In this document: positions 55,617 through 64,000 of the stretch, piece by piece
Layout of the letters: each line of letters starts with the position of its first letter
Position numbering within the stretch: position 1 is the stretch's first letter
NCBI RefSeq assembly: GCF_015680405.1
Contig: NZ_JADLJS010000027.1
Span: forward strand, 1 to 64,000
Origin: Pseudomonas pudica
Lineage (GTDB): Bacteria > Pseudomonadota > Gammaproteobacteria > Pseudomonadales > Pseudomonadaceae
Direction: 5' to 3'
DNA: 64,000 bases
The notes under the pieces: model-generated
What the model saw: only the letters and a program-made list of their open reading frames with translations
Databases searched by the model: none
What the model was told of the DNA's origin: nothing
Program-made: the position numbers and the translations under genes

Positions 55617-56060
55617 TCATTTTTCTTGCCAGTAAAGAGTTGCGATGGTGGCAATGTTTTTATTGTTAACAGTGGTGTAGATGCCGCCAATTACCGGCAG
55701 GTCCTTTTTGTAGTACTGGACTTTGAACTGGCTACTGTCGTTGCTGATTACTTTTCGAGTAAAACCTGCATTTTGCAATTGCATGTACACGTCGTTTTCC
55801 GCCAGCTTGTCAGCGGTAGTGTAGCTGTACTCATGCATGCTTAATTTCCCTGCGCTATTGGGCTTTGCGTAGGATTTCATGTGCTCTGCACTCAGCAGCA
55901 GAATCGAGCCATCAGCAAGGTTTAGTTCGGCTTTAGGCTGTGAAGGCCGCACTGCCTCTGCTGCCTGATTATCAGCTTTGTTGGACTCACCCGATAGTTG
56001 GTCGCAGCCGGATATTACGAGAGCGAGCAGGGAGAGCAAAGCAGCAGTTTTGATTTTCAT
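55617..56060 (-). CDS. small lipoprotein of unknown function
   Basis: 147 aa. The signal is MKIKTAALLSLLALVISGC, a clear lipobox with Cys19 as the lipidated residue. A short disordered linker follows, then about 100 residues with two beta-hairpin-like stretches (KAELNLADGSILLL; FKVQYYKKDLPVIGGIYTTV). No family recognised. Asp at +2 after the Cys (CDQ) would favour inner-membrane retention by the E. coli rule. It lies between the 579 aa membrane protein and the GT-DUF6270 fusion, so it may help assemble or export the glycan. Confidence 0.75.
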   Translation of the reverse strand: MKIKTAALLSLLALVISGCDQLSGESNKADNQAAEAVRPSQPKAELNLADGSILLLSAEHMKSYAKPNSAGKLSMHEYSYTTADKLAENDVYMQLQNAGFTRKVISNDSSQFKVQYYKKDLPVIGGIYTTVNNKNIATIATLYWQEK

Positions 56061-56080
56061 GTTTCCATTGTTCCTTCGGA

Positions 56081-57778
56081 TTAACTCATGATTCGTGCAA
56101 GCAGTTGCTTGGCAACAGTTTTGTAGTAGGTACTGTCATAGTGATAGGGGCAGAAAGCCCACTTGTGGTCGCCGCCCGCGACCAGCCCGGCTTCCAGACC
56201 ACCGATCTGCTCGACAGCCGTTGCCGAGTCTTCAAGCGTTGCGAGCAGAGGGTCGATGACTGAGTTGTTCAATTCGATCAGCTTCTCAAACTCACCACCC
56301 TTGAAACTTTCAAGGCCTGATTCCGTTTTGTATTGGTATGCCCATACTGCTCTGTGAACGAAGATGTTCGGGCAAATATTAGCGACTCGCTCAAGGAAGG
56401 CAGGCAGTGCCCACTCTCGCAGTTGTTTTATTTCCGGACTCCAAGGGCGCTTGATCTCATGAGGGATGCTTTTGCGTTCCAACGCTTTGAGCAACGGCCC
56501 ACTGGCGGACATGAGAGAGCTCAGGTGTTGAACAATCCCAATCCGTTCATCAATGAAATCAATGATCACGATGTCAGGACGGGATTGCTCGAGAAGCTGC
56601 CAATGCAGTTTGTGCTGGTCCCAGTGAGAGCGCTTGCCTTCGAATGAGCTTGCGTCTATAGCAAGTTTTGGATCGAAGCACGGCGGTGCCATCCAGGAAA
56701 CGACGGATGAGCGAGCCATATAGAAACAGATTTCAAACGCTCCGAGCGCGCTCTTCTGGAACTCGAACAGATCTCGAGTGACACAGGATCCCAAGATTGC
56801 AACTCGGATTTTCTCTTTAAGTGGCCCTGCCGGGTTCGGTCGAACAGCTTTGCGTTCAAGTTTTGCCTTCCGTGCCATGAGGGCGTCGAGGCATTCATTG
56901 GGCTGGTCAGTGTCCTTGTTGAGCTCGACTTTGATCTGATTGCGCACGTTGCCAAGTTTTTCAAGATACTTATGCGGCATACCTATCGGCGATTGTTTGA
57001 GGAGCGCGGACAGGAAATCCAGGCGCTGCTGATTCAAACCGAATGAGCGCAGTTGCGATTCTTTCAATCCTTTAGTTTTGTTTGTGTCGCCGAGAATCCG
57101 TGCGCGTGCACCGAAGAAGTACGAGTCACTCAAAGGATGTTTGGTATAGGTGTAAAGTGGTTGCTTTGATTTCAGCAGGATGTGCTTGGCGTTGATTTCT
57201 TGCTGTTTAAGCGTATCTACCACCAAGTGGTGGGCATACTGAGTGATGCTCCGGGTCTTGGTTCCGCAAGTTTTGTCAACGAGCGTCAACGCCAAGGCCA
57301 GAGTGTCATAGGTGACGGCGCGATAGCACTCATCAGACGGCAAGAACTCCAAACCGTTGTGCAGCGAAATCAGTAACATCTCTTCGGAGTGCTCGTTCGA
57401 GCGCGCATGCTGTTGAATCGTGGCGATTACATCTTCATGAATGCAGTCGTCATCATCAATTCGCGAAGTAAGCACAATATCTTCGTGAGTTTTTGCTAGA
57501 AGCCTGGACACCTCTTTGCTGGTTAGCGAATAGTCGCTTACCTTCAGCGTCTTGGCGTTCAAGCCGGATGCAATGATTGCAGCCTCCAGGCGTGCTTGAT
57601 GCAGGATAGGGAGAGCTTCGTCAATGAAGATGGTCCACTCAAAGTCTCTGTTGCTTTGGTTGGCGAGGGATGGAAAGACCGTGTTAGTGAAAATCTCCAG
57701 TCGATACGACAGCCACAGTTCGTCCTTGATTCCGATGCCAAAGTTGGTGAAAACATAATGTTTCAAAGACTTGCTCAT
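56081..57778 (-). CDS. fusion: putative rhamnosyltransferase + DUF6270
   Basis: 565 aa. Residues 1-about 290 match the putative rhamnosyl transferase family as I know it: YVFTNFGIGIKDELWLSYRL at the start, and a GT-A metal site VLTSRIDDDDCIHED near 102-116. From about 325 the chain is a DUF6270 domain: RVAILGSCVTRDLFEF, VIIDFIDERIG, VHRAVWAYQY and HKWAFCPYHYDSTYYK. The latter set is shared with the stand-alone protein at 48487. If DUF6270 is an SGNH-like modifying enzyme, the fusion would add a sugar and modify it. It starts 7 bases after the 1776 aa gene ends. Confidence 0.75.
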   Translation of the reverse strand: MSKSLKHYVFTNFGIGIKDELWLSYRLEIFTNTVFPSLANQSNRDFEWTIFIDEALPILHQARLEAAIIASGLNAKTLKVSDYSLTSKEVSRLLAKTHEDIVLTSRIDDDDCIHEDVIATIQQHARSNEHSEEMLLISLHNGLEFLPSDECYRAVTYDTLALALTLVDKTCGTKTRSITQYAHHLVVDTLKQQEINAKHILLKSKQPLYTYTKHPLSDSYFFGARARILGDTNKTKGLKESQLRSFGLNQQRLDFLSALLKQSPIGMPHKYLEKLGNVRNQIKVELNKDTDQPNECLDALMARKAKLERKAVRPNPAGPLKEKIRVAILGSCVTRDLFEFQKSALGAFEICFYMARSSVVSWMAPPCFDPKLAIDASSFEGKRSHWDQHKLHWQLLEQSRPDIVIIDFIDERIGIVQHLSSLMSASGPLLKALERKSIPHEIKRPWSPEIKQLREWALPAFLERVANICPNIFVHRAVWAYQYKTESGLESFKGGEFEKLIELNNSVIDPLLATLEDSATAVEQIGGLEAGLVAGGDHKWAFCPYHYDSTYYKTVAKQLLARIMS

Positions 57779-57785
57779 ATTTACT

Positions 57786-60700
57786 TCAAACGTCTCGGAA
57801 TGTGTTCAGTTCAAGGGCGGCCATCTTTTTCCAGTCGCTTTGGCCGCGCACGCGCTCCGCGGCTTGGCGCGACAGGGTAGAGAACAGCGCTTGATCCATG
57901 TATAAGCGTTCAAGAGCCTCGGCCAGTTGCACCGCGCTTTCTGGCTCGACGACAAAACCACTTTCCTTGTCCACGAACTCAGGGATTGCCGCCACACCGG
58001 TAGTGACAGGGACAAGCCCGGAGGCCATGGCTTCGTCTCGGGATACGCCTTGGGTATCCATACGGCTCGGGCACAGGAATACTCCGTGCTCTTTATGCAG
58101 CGCGGCGATTTCCCCGTGATTGAGGAAGCGGCGCTCGATGTGCACATTTGAGTAAGAACGCAGCGGTGCGAGAGTCTCTTCAAACAACGGCCCGTCGCCC
58201 ACAAGTCGGAACGTCATGTCCTTGAACCATGGTTTTTCGGCCAAAAGCTCAATGGCTTTGACGGTCAGATCATTCGCATATGTCCGCGACGTATACGGGC
58301 GGATAGATAGTACGTTTTTGCGCTGTTCTATTGTTTTCTGAACGTAGTTAAAATTTTCGGTATTGATGGGGTTGTGGATAATCTCGTACTGGCCTTCTGG
58401 TAGGCGGAAGCCGAGGTCCTCCATGACTTCTTCTGCAAAATAGCGGGAAACGAAAACCAGCTTCAGATTCTTATGCATTGGCTGCAGTATTTCACGCCAG
58501 AAGCTCATGCGTTTGTCGCTGGCGAGCTTGCCCAACTGCAGTTGTTCGTCGGTACTGAAATTGTATTCGCGGCGCCACCATGGTTGGATTTCAGCACCAT
58601 GGACCCATACAGTGATCTGGGTGGAATTCAGATGCGGGTGCAGCACACTCCACATATTTTCGTCCAAGAAATGAACGAGAATTGATTTGTAGTTGTTCTT
58701 TTCAAGCATTTTTGCCAAGGTCGAGCGGCAACCGGTCACCACATCGATGTTCTGGAACTCGTGATAGCTAACGGTCTCGTTGTCACGCAGGCGGAAAACA
58801 TCTACTTCGACGCCTTGTTGCTGATAAGCCGACACTCGACTATGTACAAATTTGTTGCGGTACAGGTCTGCGTAAGCTGGGTAGTGGTTGGTCAGCAGCA
58901 AGTGCTCTCCACGGCCCATCATCTCAGATGGCTGTAGGTTGCGGTGTCCCAAGACCAGTGCCTTCAGTTCGGTGCTACCCGCAGAGTAGGCACGCAGACC
59001 GAAGCGAATGTAGGCAGCTTCCGGTGGAATATCGGAAGTTTGATTACGATTGGCAGGTTGCATCACGTGGCTGATGCGCTGCTTGTCGGCATCCAGGAAC
59101 AGCACGACCAACTGCAGGTTCAGGCCAGGCGTGCAGTCGACAAACAGCTTGAGGCGGCCATCTTCACAGCCCAGTTCATCTACACGGACTTCCTGCTGTG
59201 CGTAGATGTACTCATGCTTGCCATCTGCCAGCTTGGATTGCACGCGCCAGGTATCGCCATCAACGACCAGGTCAACGAACTTGTTGCGGATGATTCCAAA
59301 CATCTCAGCCAAACCGCGCCCCGTGATTTCCGGCGCGTCATGGTTGATCTCTAGCGGGGGAATGGATTGTGCGCGCGCTTGCAGTTGATCGATAGTCATG
59401 CCGAGATTCAGCTCAAGGTCGTTAACCTTGGCGCTGATGCTCTCCGGGTGTGCAGCACCGTTCTCACAATAGTTGAACGGGTCGATGGCCAAGCCTTGCT
59501 CATGAGTGTATTGCAGTGTCGGCAGACTCTTCAGCCAGCTACGCAGTTGCTGGTTGGCAACGATCCCGCTCGCAACCAGCGAGCGGCGAGCGTTCAGTGT
59601 CTGGGTTGGGCGGTAGGCTTGTTCATTTGAAAGCAGTTCAGCACTTTGGCCTGTGCAGGTAAAGTGGGCCGCTTTACCGACAACTTGGGCGCGGCTGTAG
59701 CGGGTTGCTAGCGCCAGATCCAGCAGGTAGTTCGGGCCGTAGTAATCGCCAGGCACAAAAGCGGCGATCCAAGGTGCATTACCAACCAGTTCACCCAGCG
59801 AGGTTTTTTTCAGTTGGCCAGGCTTAAGCACCTGGATGCGTGGATCATCGCCGACGATGCTGCTCTGGTAGGTATCGCTGATGACGATCATTCGTACTTG
59901 GCTATAAGTCTGGCGGTCCAGGTTGGCACGCAACAAATCGAACTGCTCGCGGTCTTGCGCTTCGCCGATGACCACAATCTCCGGCAGGCGCTGGGCCTTT
60001 GCGGTACCGGTGACCTTGCTCATCACGTAATCCAGGCGCTGAGTGTAGGTATGCTCCTGCATTACTTTGCGCAGGGCAGCCAGCCGCAGTTTGTCAGCGT
60101 TCAGCGGGTCTTCCGCCAGCAGTTGCAGGCGGCGGAGCATTTCTTCGCCGTTGTCGGTGGTAACAACCAGGTCACCGAACAGCAGGCGTACGCCGCGAGA
60201 GAAGTTGCTCACGGTGAGGGTGTTGCAGCCGAGCAATTCGAAGACGCGACGGGCAAACATCGATTGAGATTGCTTGATCGAGTTCAGGTTGATCGCGTAG
60301 CGATAGCCCTTGTAAGCCGTGTCGATTTTCTCGAAGGGCAGGGTACCGACGATGTACGGTTGGTATTCCGCAGGGAACTGGTAATTGACGTCGTTCTTGC
60401 CGAAGTTGCGATCGAAGATTTCCAGCGGACGGAACTTCGGCAACTCGCAGACGAAATTACCCAGGTCGCGGGTACGCTCCGGGTAACGCGCGTAGTAGGC
60501 GCCAGCGAAGCAGAAGGCGTCTTTGCGCTCGTACAACTCGATCGGGTTATGCAGCGCTGGCTGGCAGGCGAACGGCAACAGGTAGACGCGGTCGTGACCG
60601 AGCGCACCTTTATAGCGGTGAATGCAGTCGATATCGGTGGTGAATACGTGGTCGAACTGCTTGGCAGTGGTCAGGAAGGTTTCGAAGTGAACCGGGTCTT

Positions 60701-63116
60701 CCTTGTTCCAGAACACGGTCGGTACCTTGTTCTGACGGCACCAGGCCAGAATGTCCTGCAGTTCCTGGCCGTTATGGCCAACTTTGCTGCCCCACAGGTC
60801 ATCCTTGCCGCGCCAGGCGGACTCGATGAACAGCAGTTCTGGACCAAACCCTTCGATTTCTGCTTTCCAGTTGGCTGGCGTTAGCGGCATCAGGTCGCAT
60901 TCATAGCGGTAGGAACCGAAAGTGAACTCATCCATCACGCACGCCACTTTCAGGCGACTGACAGGCTGATCAGCCTGGCGCAACAGAGTAGTGCGGCTGT
61001 GCTCGCTGGTCGGCAGGGCCGCCGGCAGTTTCAAGTAGTTCTCGTCCTGTACCACAGGTGCCGGCGGCAGCAGTGCCTTGCGTGGTTCGTTGGCCAGCAG
61101 CTTCTGCTCGTTTTGCTGGCGTTGCTGGCTGGCTTTTCGGTACAGGCGCAGCAGGCGTACGGGCAGCTTGACCAGGCCGCCCAGTGAGGTGGCGCTGTTC
61201 TTGATCTGGTAGCCAAGCTGATAGGTCATGCTTGCGCGGGTTTTCACCAGGCGCTGCTCTGCCAGGTTGCGCTGGGCGTTAGCGCGACCGAGGTTTTCAT
61301 TGAGTTCGTCGATCTTACGTTGCTGAGCGGCGCTGCGTTCCAGCAATTGACTGATGCTGGCCTTCAACTGCGGGATTTGTTCGCCTGTCAGGGCGCGATA
61401 CTTCATGTTTGCCGCGCCAAGGCCTGCCTTGGACGAGTTGATCTCAGATTCAAGTTGTTGGCGCAGACTCTGCCATTGTTCGTTGGTGGCAGCGAGGCTG
61501 GCCTCGGCTGCCTGGCGGCTGGTGCTTTCAAGCAACAGCTGCTCTTCAAGCATGTCTTTGGCCTGGCCAAGCGACTCAACGGTCTCTGCCAGAGCCGCTC
61601 GCGCTTCTTCAGATTCAGTTTTGGCGAGTGTCAGCTTATGCAACTGGTCTTCCAACTGGGAACGTTGTTCAATCAAGGCATTGATTGAGCTTGCCTGAGC
61701 GCTATGCTCACGCTGGCTTTGTGCTTGAGCGTCGTACATTAACTGCAACTGGTCTTCCAACTGGGAACGTTGTTCAACCAAGGCATTGATGGAGCTTGCC
61801 TGGGCGCTATGCTCACGCAGGCTCTGCGCTTGCGCGTCGTTCATCAACTGCAGTTGAGCTTCCAATGCAGCTTGATGAGCGCGCAGGTCGGTAATGGTGG
61901 CGATATGGCTATCAATGACTTCCCGCGCCTGAGCCAACTGATCGTTTGCAGCCTTGAACTGCTTTTCCTGCGCCAGCTGCTTCTCTGCGGCCCCCCGCAG
62001 TTCCTCAGAAGCCTCCGCCAATTGCCTTTGTGTTTCGGCGTGCTGATTCTGGAGCTTCTCGTATCGCTGTTCCGCGTCTGCGAGGCTTTTTGTGTGAGCC
62101 TCCTCACCCGCCACGAATTTCTGTTCCAGCAGGCCATATTGTTCGGTAGCTAAACGATACTTTTTGTTGGCTTCCACCAGCCGCTGCTTGACCTCATCAA
62201 GCTCATGAGCAATCTGAGCCTTGGTGTCGAGGCATTCCTGGTTGGTTTTTTGCAACGTGGCAATGTCTGCTTCGCGGTTTTGCAACTGTTTGGCAAGCGC
62301 ATCAGCCTTTTGGGCTTCCGGTTTGAGCTGGGCGATCTGCTCAGTAGCGCTGCGGTACTTCTTGTTTGCTTCATCCAGACGCTTGCTGATGGCCCCGAGA
62401 TTTCCACGCAACGTGCGCTCGATGGCTTCGAATGCTTTTTCCAGATCACGAACCCGATCAACAGTCAGCGAGTCGATTACACCTGGTTTATGCGTTTCGC
62501 TTTTCACCGCTACGATGCCCAGCCACTTGCCGAGCACCTTGACTTCGACAATCTGCAAGTGCTCGGCCAGCAACCGGAACGGTTCCATCAGGTAGAACGT
62601 GTGCTTGTGGTCAATGAAGTCATTGACCCCGAACGGTACGGTAATCACCAGGCGGCCACCCTGCTTGAGCAGGTCGTGGGCCTTTTCGACGAACAGCTCC
62701 GGTCGCACCAGGTGTTCGAGCACTTCGCTGATGACAATGGTTTCCGGCTCAACCTCGAGCGTGTCCAGCGCGAGGAAGTCTGAATTTATATACGTGACGT
62801 TCTGCTGGATGTGGGCCGGTTCCGCAGACAGGTAGCCCTTGGCCTCTGAGATGGCCTGCGGGCTGGTATCCACACCGGTGACCTGGCAGCCTTCACGTGC
62901 CAGCAGCAGGGGCACGATGCCCTGCGAGCAGCCGACATCCAGAATCCGGCGCCCTTTGACCTGGGCGCAGATCCAATGGATGCGGGACTGCGTTTCCCGC
63001 ATGAACTGCTCCCCCAGCTTGCCGTAATAGGCTTCCATCACACGGTCATGAATATCGGCCAGAGGTGAAGGCAGCTCTGTGTTCACGGTAGGTTTCTCAA
63101 GCGTGGGGTTGTTCAT
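57786..63116 (-). CDS. giant multidomain protein: methyltransferase, coiled coil, several glycosyltransferase domains
   Basis: 1776 aa. Residues about 25-205 are a class I SAM methyltransferase (RRILDVGCSQGIVPLLLA; VISEVLEHLVRP). About 215-630 is a long Gln/Glu/Ala-rich coiled coil, with a 35-residue tandem repeat at 421-490. About 722-1035 resembles CgeB-type GT-B enzymes (SMFARRVFELLGCNTLTVSN). About 1045-1230 looks like a GT2-type domain without a clear DxD. A beta-rich linker lies at about 1290-1400, and a GT4 enzyme at about 1420-1776 with SRDEAMASGLVPVTTGVAAI. GGAG 8 bases before the ATG sets the start. Methyltransferase plus coiled coil recalls WbdD, the chain terminator and ruler of E. 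coli O9a. No stop or frameshift interrupts it. Confidence 0.8.
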   Translation of the reverse strand: MNNPTLEKPTVNTELPSPLADIHDRVMEAYYGKLGEQFMRETQSRIHWICAQVKGRRILDVGCSQGIVPLLLAREGCQVTGVDTSPQAISEAKGYLSAEPAHIQQNVTYINSDFLALDTLEVEPETIVISEVLEHLVRPELFVEKAHDLLKQGGRLVITVPFGVNDFIDHKHTFYLMEPFRLLAEHLQIVEVKVLGKWLGIVAVKSETHKPGVIDSLTVDRVRDLEKAFEAIERTLRGNLGAISKRLDEANKKYRSATEQIAQLKPEAQKADALAKQLQNREADIATLQKTNQECLDTKAQIAHELDEVKQRLVEANKKYRLATEQYGLLEQKFVAGEEAHTKSLADAEQRYEKLQNQHAETQRQLAEASEELRGAAEKQLAQEKQFKAANDQLAQAREVIDSHIATITDLRAHQAALEAQLQLMNDAQAQSLREHSAQASSINALVEQRSQLEDQLQLMYDAQAQSQREHSAQASSINALIEQRSQLEDQLHKLTLAKTESEEARAALAETVESLGQAKDMLEEQLLLESTSRQAAEASLAATNEQWQSLRQQLESEINSSKAGLGAANMKYRALTGEQIPQLKASISQLLERSAAQQRKIDELNENLGRANAQRNLAEQRLVKTRASMTYQLGYQIKNSATSLGGLVKLPVRLLRLYRKASQQRQQNEQKLLANEPRKALLPPAPVVQDENYLKLPAALPTSEHSRTTLLRQADQPVSRLKVACVMDEFTFGSYRYECDLMPLTPANWKAEIEGFGPELLFIESAWRGKDDLWGSKVGHNGQELQDILAWCRQNKVPTVFWNKEDPVHFETFLTTAKQFDHVFTTDIDCIHRYKGALGHDRVYLLPFACQPALHNPIELYERKDAFCFAGAYYARYPERTRDLGNFVCELPKFRPLEIFDRNFGKNDVNYQFPAEYQPYIVGTLPFEKIDTAYKGYRYAINLNSIKQSQSMFARRVFELLGCNTLTVSNFSRGVRLLFGDLVVTTDNGEEMLRRLQLLAEDPLNADKLRLAALRKVMQEHTYTQRLDYVMSKVTGTAKAQRLPEIVVIGEAQDREQFDLLRANLDRQTYSQVRMIVISDTYQSSIVGDDPRIQVLKPGQLKKTSLGELVGNAPWIAAFVPGDYYGPNYLLDLALATRYSRAQVVGKAAHFTCTGQSAELLSNEQAYRPTQTLNARRSLVASGIVANQQLRSWLKSLPTLQYTHEQGLAIDPFNYCENGAAHPESISAKVNDLELNLGMTIDQLQARAQSIPPLEINHDAPEITGRGLAEMFGIIRNKFVDLVVDGDTWRVQSKLADGKHEYIYAQQEVRVDELGCEDGRLKLFVDCTPGLNLQLVVLFLDADKQRISHVMQPANRNQTSDIPPEAAYIRFGLRAYSAGSTELKALVLGHRNLQPSEMMGRGEHLLLTNHYPAYADLYRNKFVHSRVSAYQQQGVEVDVFRLRDNETVSYHEFQNIDVVTGCRSTLAKMLEKNNYKSILVHFLDENMWSVLHPHLNSTQITVWVHGAEIQPWWRREYNFSTDEQLQLGKLASDKRMSFWREILQPMHKNLKLVFVSRYFAEEVMEDLGFRLPEGQYEIIHNPINTENFNYVQKTIEQRKNVLSIRPYTSRTYANDLTVKAIELLAEKPWFKDMTFRLVGDGPLFEETLAPLRSYSNVHIERRFLNHGEIAALHKEHGVFLCPSRMDTQGVSRDEAMASGLVPVTTGVAAIPEFVDKESGFVVEPESAVQLAEALERLYMDQALFSTLSRQAAERVRGQSDWKKMAALELNTFRDV
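61641..61850 (-). repeat. 105-bp tandem direct repeat inside the giant gene
   Basis: Two in-frame copies (61641-61745 and 61746-61850), each 35 codons, both beginning CAACTGGTCTTCCAACTGGG or a close variant. They encode coiled-coil repeats ending ASSINALVEQRSQLED and ASSINALIEQRSQLED. In-frame gain or loss would change coiled-coil length by 35 residues. Confidence 0.85.
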
Positions 63117-63129
63117 GCGGTTTGCTCCA

Positions 63130-64000
63130 TCAAGCCTGGGTAACGCCGGCGGCGTCGATCACGAATGCCGCGTCGCGCACGTTGAAGGTGCCGCGGAATT
63201 CGCGGTGCTTCACTAGCAGTACGTGGATGTCGGCGCTGTCCTGGGCAAAGTCGAAGTCCACGTGCTCGTGGCGCGCCAGGCGCTGTGGCAGGGCTTCGAT
63301 GTTCGGCTCGACCAGTTGCAAGGTGGCTTCCAGCTCGTTGCCCAGGCGCTCGGCAATGCTCAGGGCAGGGCTTTCGCGCAGGTCGTCGATGTCGGCCTTG
63401 AAGGCCAGGCCGTAGCAGGCGATTTTTACTTGCTGGGCCGACTTGCCCGGGTTCTTGATCAGGAAGTTGGCCAGGGCCATCTTGACCTTGTCGATCACCC
63501 ACTCAGGCTTGCTGTCGTTGACCACGCGGGCGGTGCGGATCAGGCGCGCCTGCTCTGGGGTCTGGCTGACGATGAACCATGGGTCGACGGCAATGCAGTG
63601 GCCGCCCACGCCTGGGCCTGGCTGCAGAATGTTGACGCGCGGGTGGTGGTTGGCCAGGCGAATCAGCTCCCACACGTCGATGTCCAGCTTGTCGCAGATG
63701 ATCGACAGTTCGTTGGCGAAGGCAATGTTCACGTCGCGGAAGCTGTTTTCGGTCAGCTTGCACATTTCCGCGGTGCGGGCGTTGGTGACGATGCACTCGC
63801 CTTCAACGAAGGTCCGGTACAGGCGTACGGCCGCTTCAGAGCACTTCCTGGTCATGCCGCCGATGATGCGGTCGTTTTCCACCAGCTCGCGCAACACGTG
63901 GCCTGGCAGCACGCGCTCAGGGCAGTGGGCAACGCGGATATCGGAGTCTTCACCGTGGGTTTGCGGGAAGGTCAGGTCCGGGCGGGCCTGGGCCAGCCAG
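63130..64000 (-). CDS. wecC: UDP-N-acetyl-D-mannosamine dehydrogenase (WecC), 5-prime end outside window
   Basis: C-terminal about 290 residues; the N-terminal NAD-binding part lies past the window edge. The frame is open to 64000, with IRVAHCPERVLPGHVLREL ahead of NDRIIGGM. VVTNARTAEMCKLTENSFRD holds the Lys-Asn pair, and GPGVGGHCIAVDPWFIV the catalytic Cys. ACYGLAFKADIDDLRESPAL follows. It resembles WecC closely by memory; WbpA/UDP-GlcNAc dehydrogenase is the alternative. It makes UDP-ManNAcA, implying an aminouronic acid in the glycan. The 1776 aa gene starts 13 bases after its stop, so they are likely one operon. Confidence 0.88.
   Translation of the reverse strand, partial: WLAQARPDLTFPQTHGEDSDIRVAHCPERVLPGHVLRELVENDRIIGGMTRKCSEAAVRLYRTFVEGECIVTNARTAEMCKLTENSFRDVNIAFANELSIICDKLDIDVWELIRLANHHPRVNILQPGPGVGGHCIAVDPWFIVSQTPEQARLIRTARVVNDSKPEWVIDKVKMALANFLIKNPGKSAQQVKIACYGLAFKADIDDLRESPALSIAERLGNELEATLQLVEPNIEALPQRLARHEHVDFDFAQDSADIHVLLVKHREFRGTFNVRDAAFVIDAAGVTQA

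Overview
This window is chromosomal DNA of a Pseudomonas, most likely of the P. putida group. Three things support this. The gene order fumC - DUF2059 - bolA - trhO - DsbA-like - ABC exporter - GGDEF/EAL protein, followed by yciK/mupP/ubiG | mtnA | gyrA-serC-pheA-tyrA::aroA-cmk-rpsA ... ihfB, is the one I recall from P. putida and largely from P. aeruginosa. The intergenic spaces carry the paired palindromic REP elements typical of P. putida. The coding DNA is GC-rich. No search was run, so species and identities rest on motifs, lengths and remembered synteny.

Region 1 (1-26.5 kb) is conserved housekeeping DNA: polyphosphate:AMP phosphotransferase, an EamA permease, class II fumarase, a small stress/redox block, an ABC exporter and an RbdA-like c-di-GMP enzyme. 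A minus-strand ubiG-mupP-yciK run (ubiquinone, peptidoglycan recycling, SDR) is divergent from mtnA. Then come gyrA and the aromatic amino acid/translation operon serC-pheA-tyrA::aroA-cmk-rpsA. Almost every gap here holds a REP pair.

Region 2 (26.5-30.5 kb) is the border of the O-antigen locus. A lone acyltransferase and a three-unit degenerate repeat array lie between rpsA and ihfB. A LapA-domain membrane protein and a beta-CASP RNase follow.

Region 3 (30.6-48.4 kb, plus strand) is a Wzx/Wzy-dependent O-antigen locus: wzz, a bifunctional RmlC-FdtA-type fusion, an acetyltransferase and aminotransferase for a 3-acetamido-3,6-dideoxyhexose, wzx, wzy, four glycosyltransferases, the wbpV/wbpL/wbpM set that makes and transfers the first sugar (predicted QuiNAc), and rmlB-rmlD-rmlA. 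There is no separate rmlC: the N-terminal half of the fusion is the only RmlC seen, so one polypeptide sits at the branch between dTDP-L-rhamnose and the dTDP-3-amino sugar.

Region 4 (48.5-64 kb, minus strand, convergent with region 3) is a second glycan cluster. Its distal part is clearly AT-richer. From upstream to downstream it holds a WecC-type UDP-ManNAc dehydrogenase (cut by the window end), a 1776-residue methyltransferase/coiled-coil/multi-glycosyltransferase protein, a glycosyltransferase-DUF6270 fusion, a small lipoprotein, a membrane protein that looks like an ABC-exporter membrane domain joined to a degenerate kinase-like domain, two GT4 glycosyltransferases, an O-acyltransferase and a stand-alone DUF6270 protein. 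I see no REP pairs beyond 28.2 kb. Region 4 is the best candidate for an undescribed system. I saw no CRISPR array, rRNA, tRNA or intact insertion sequence.
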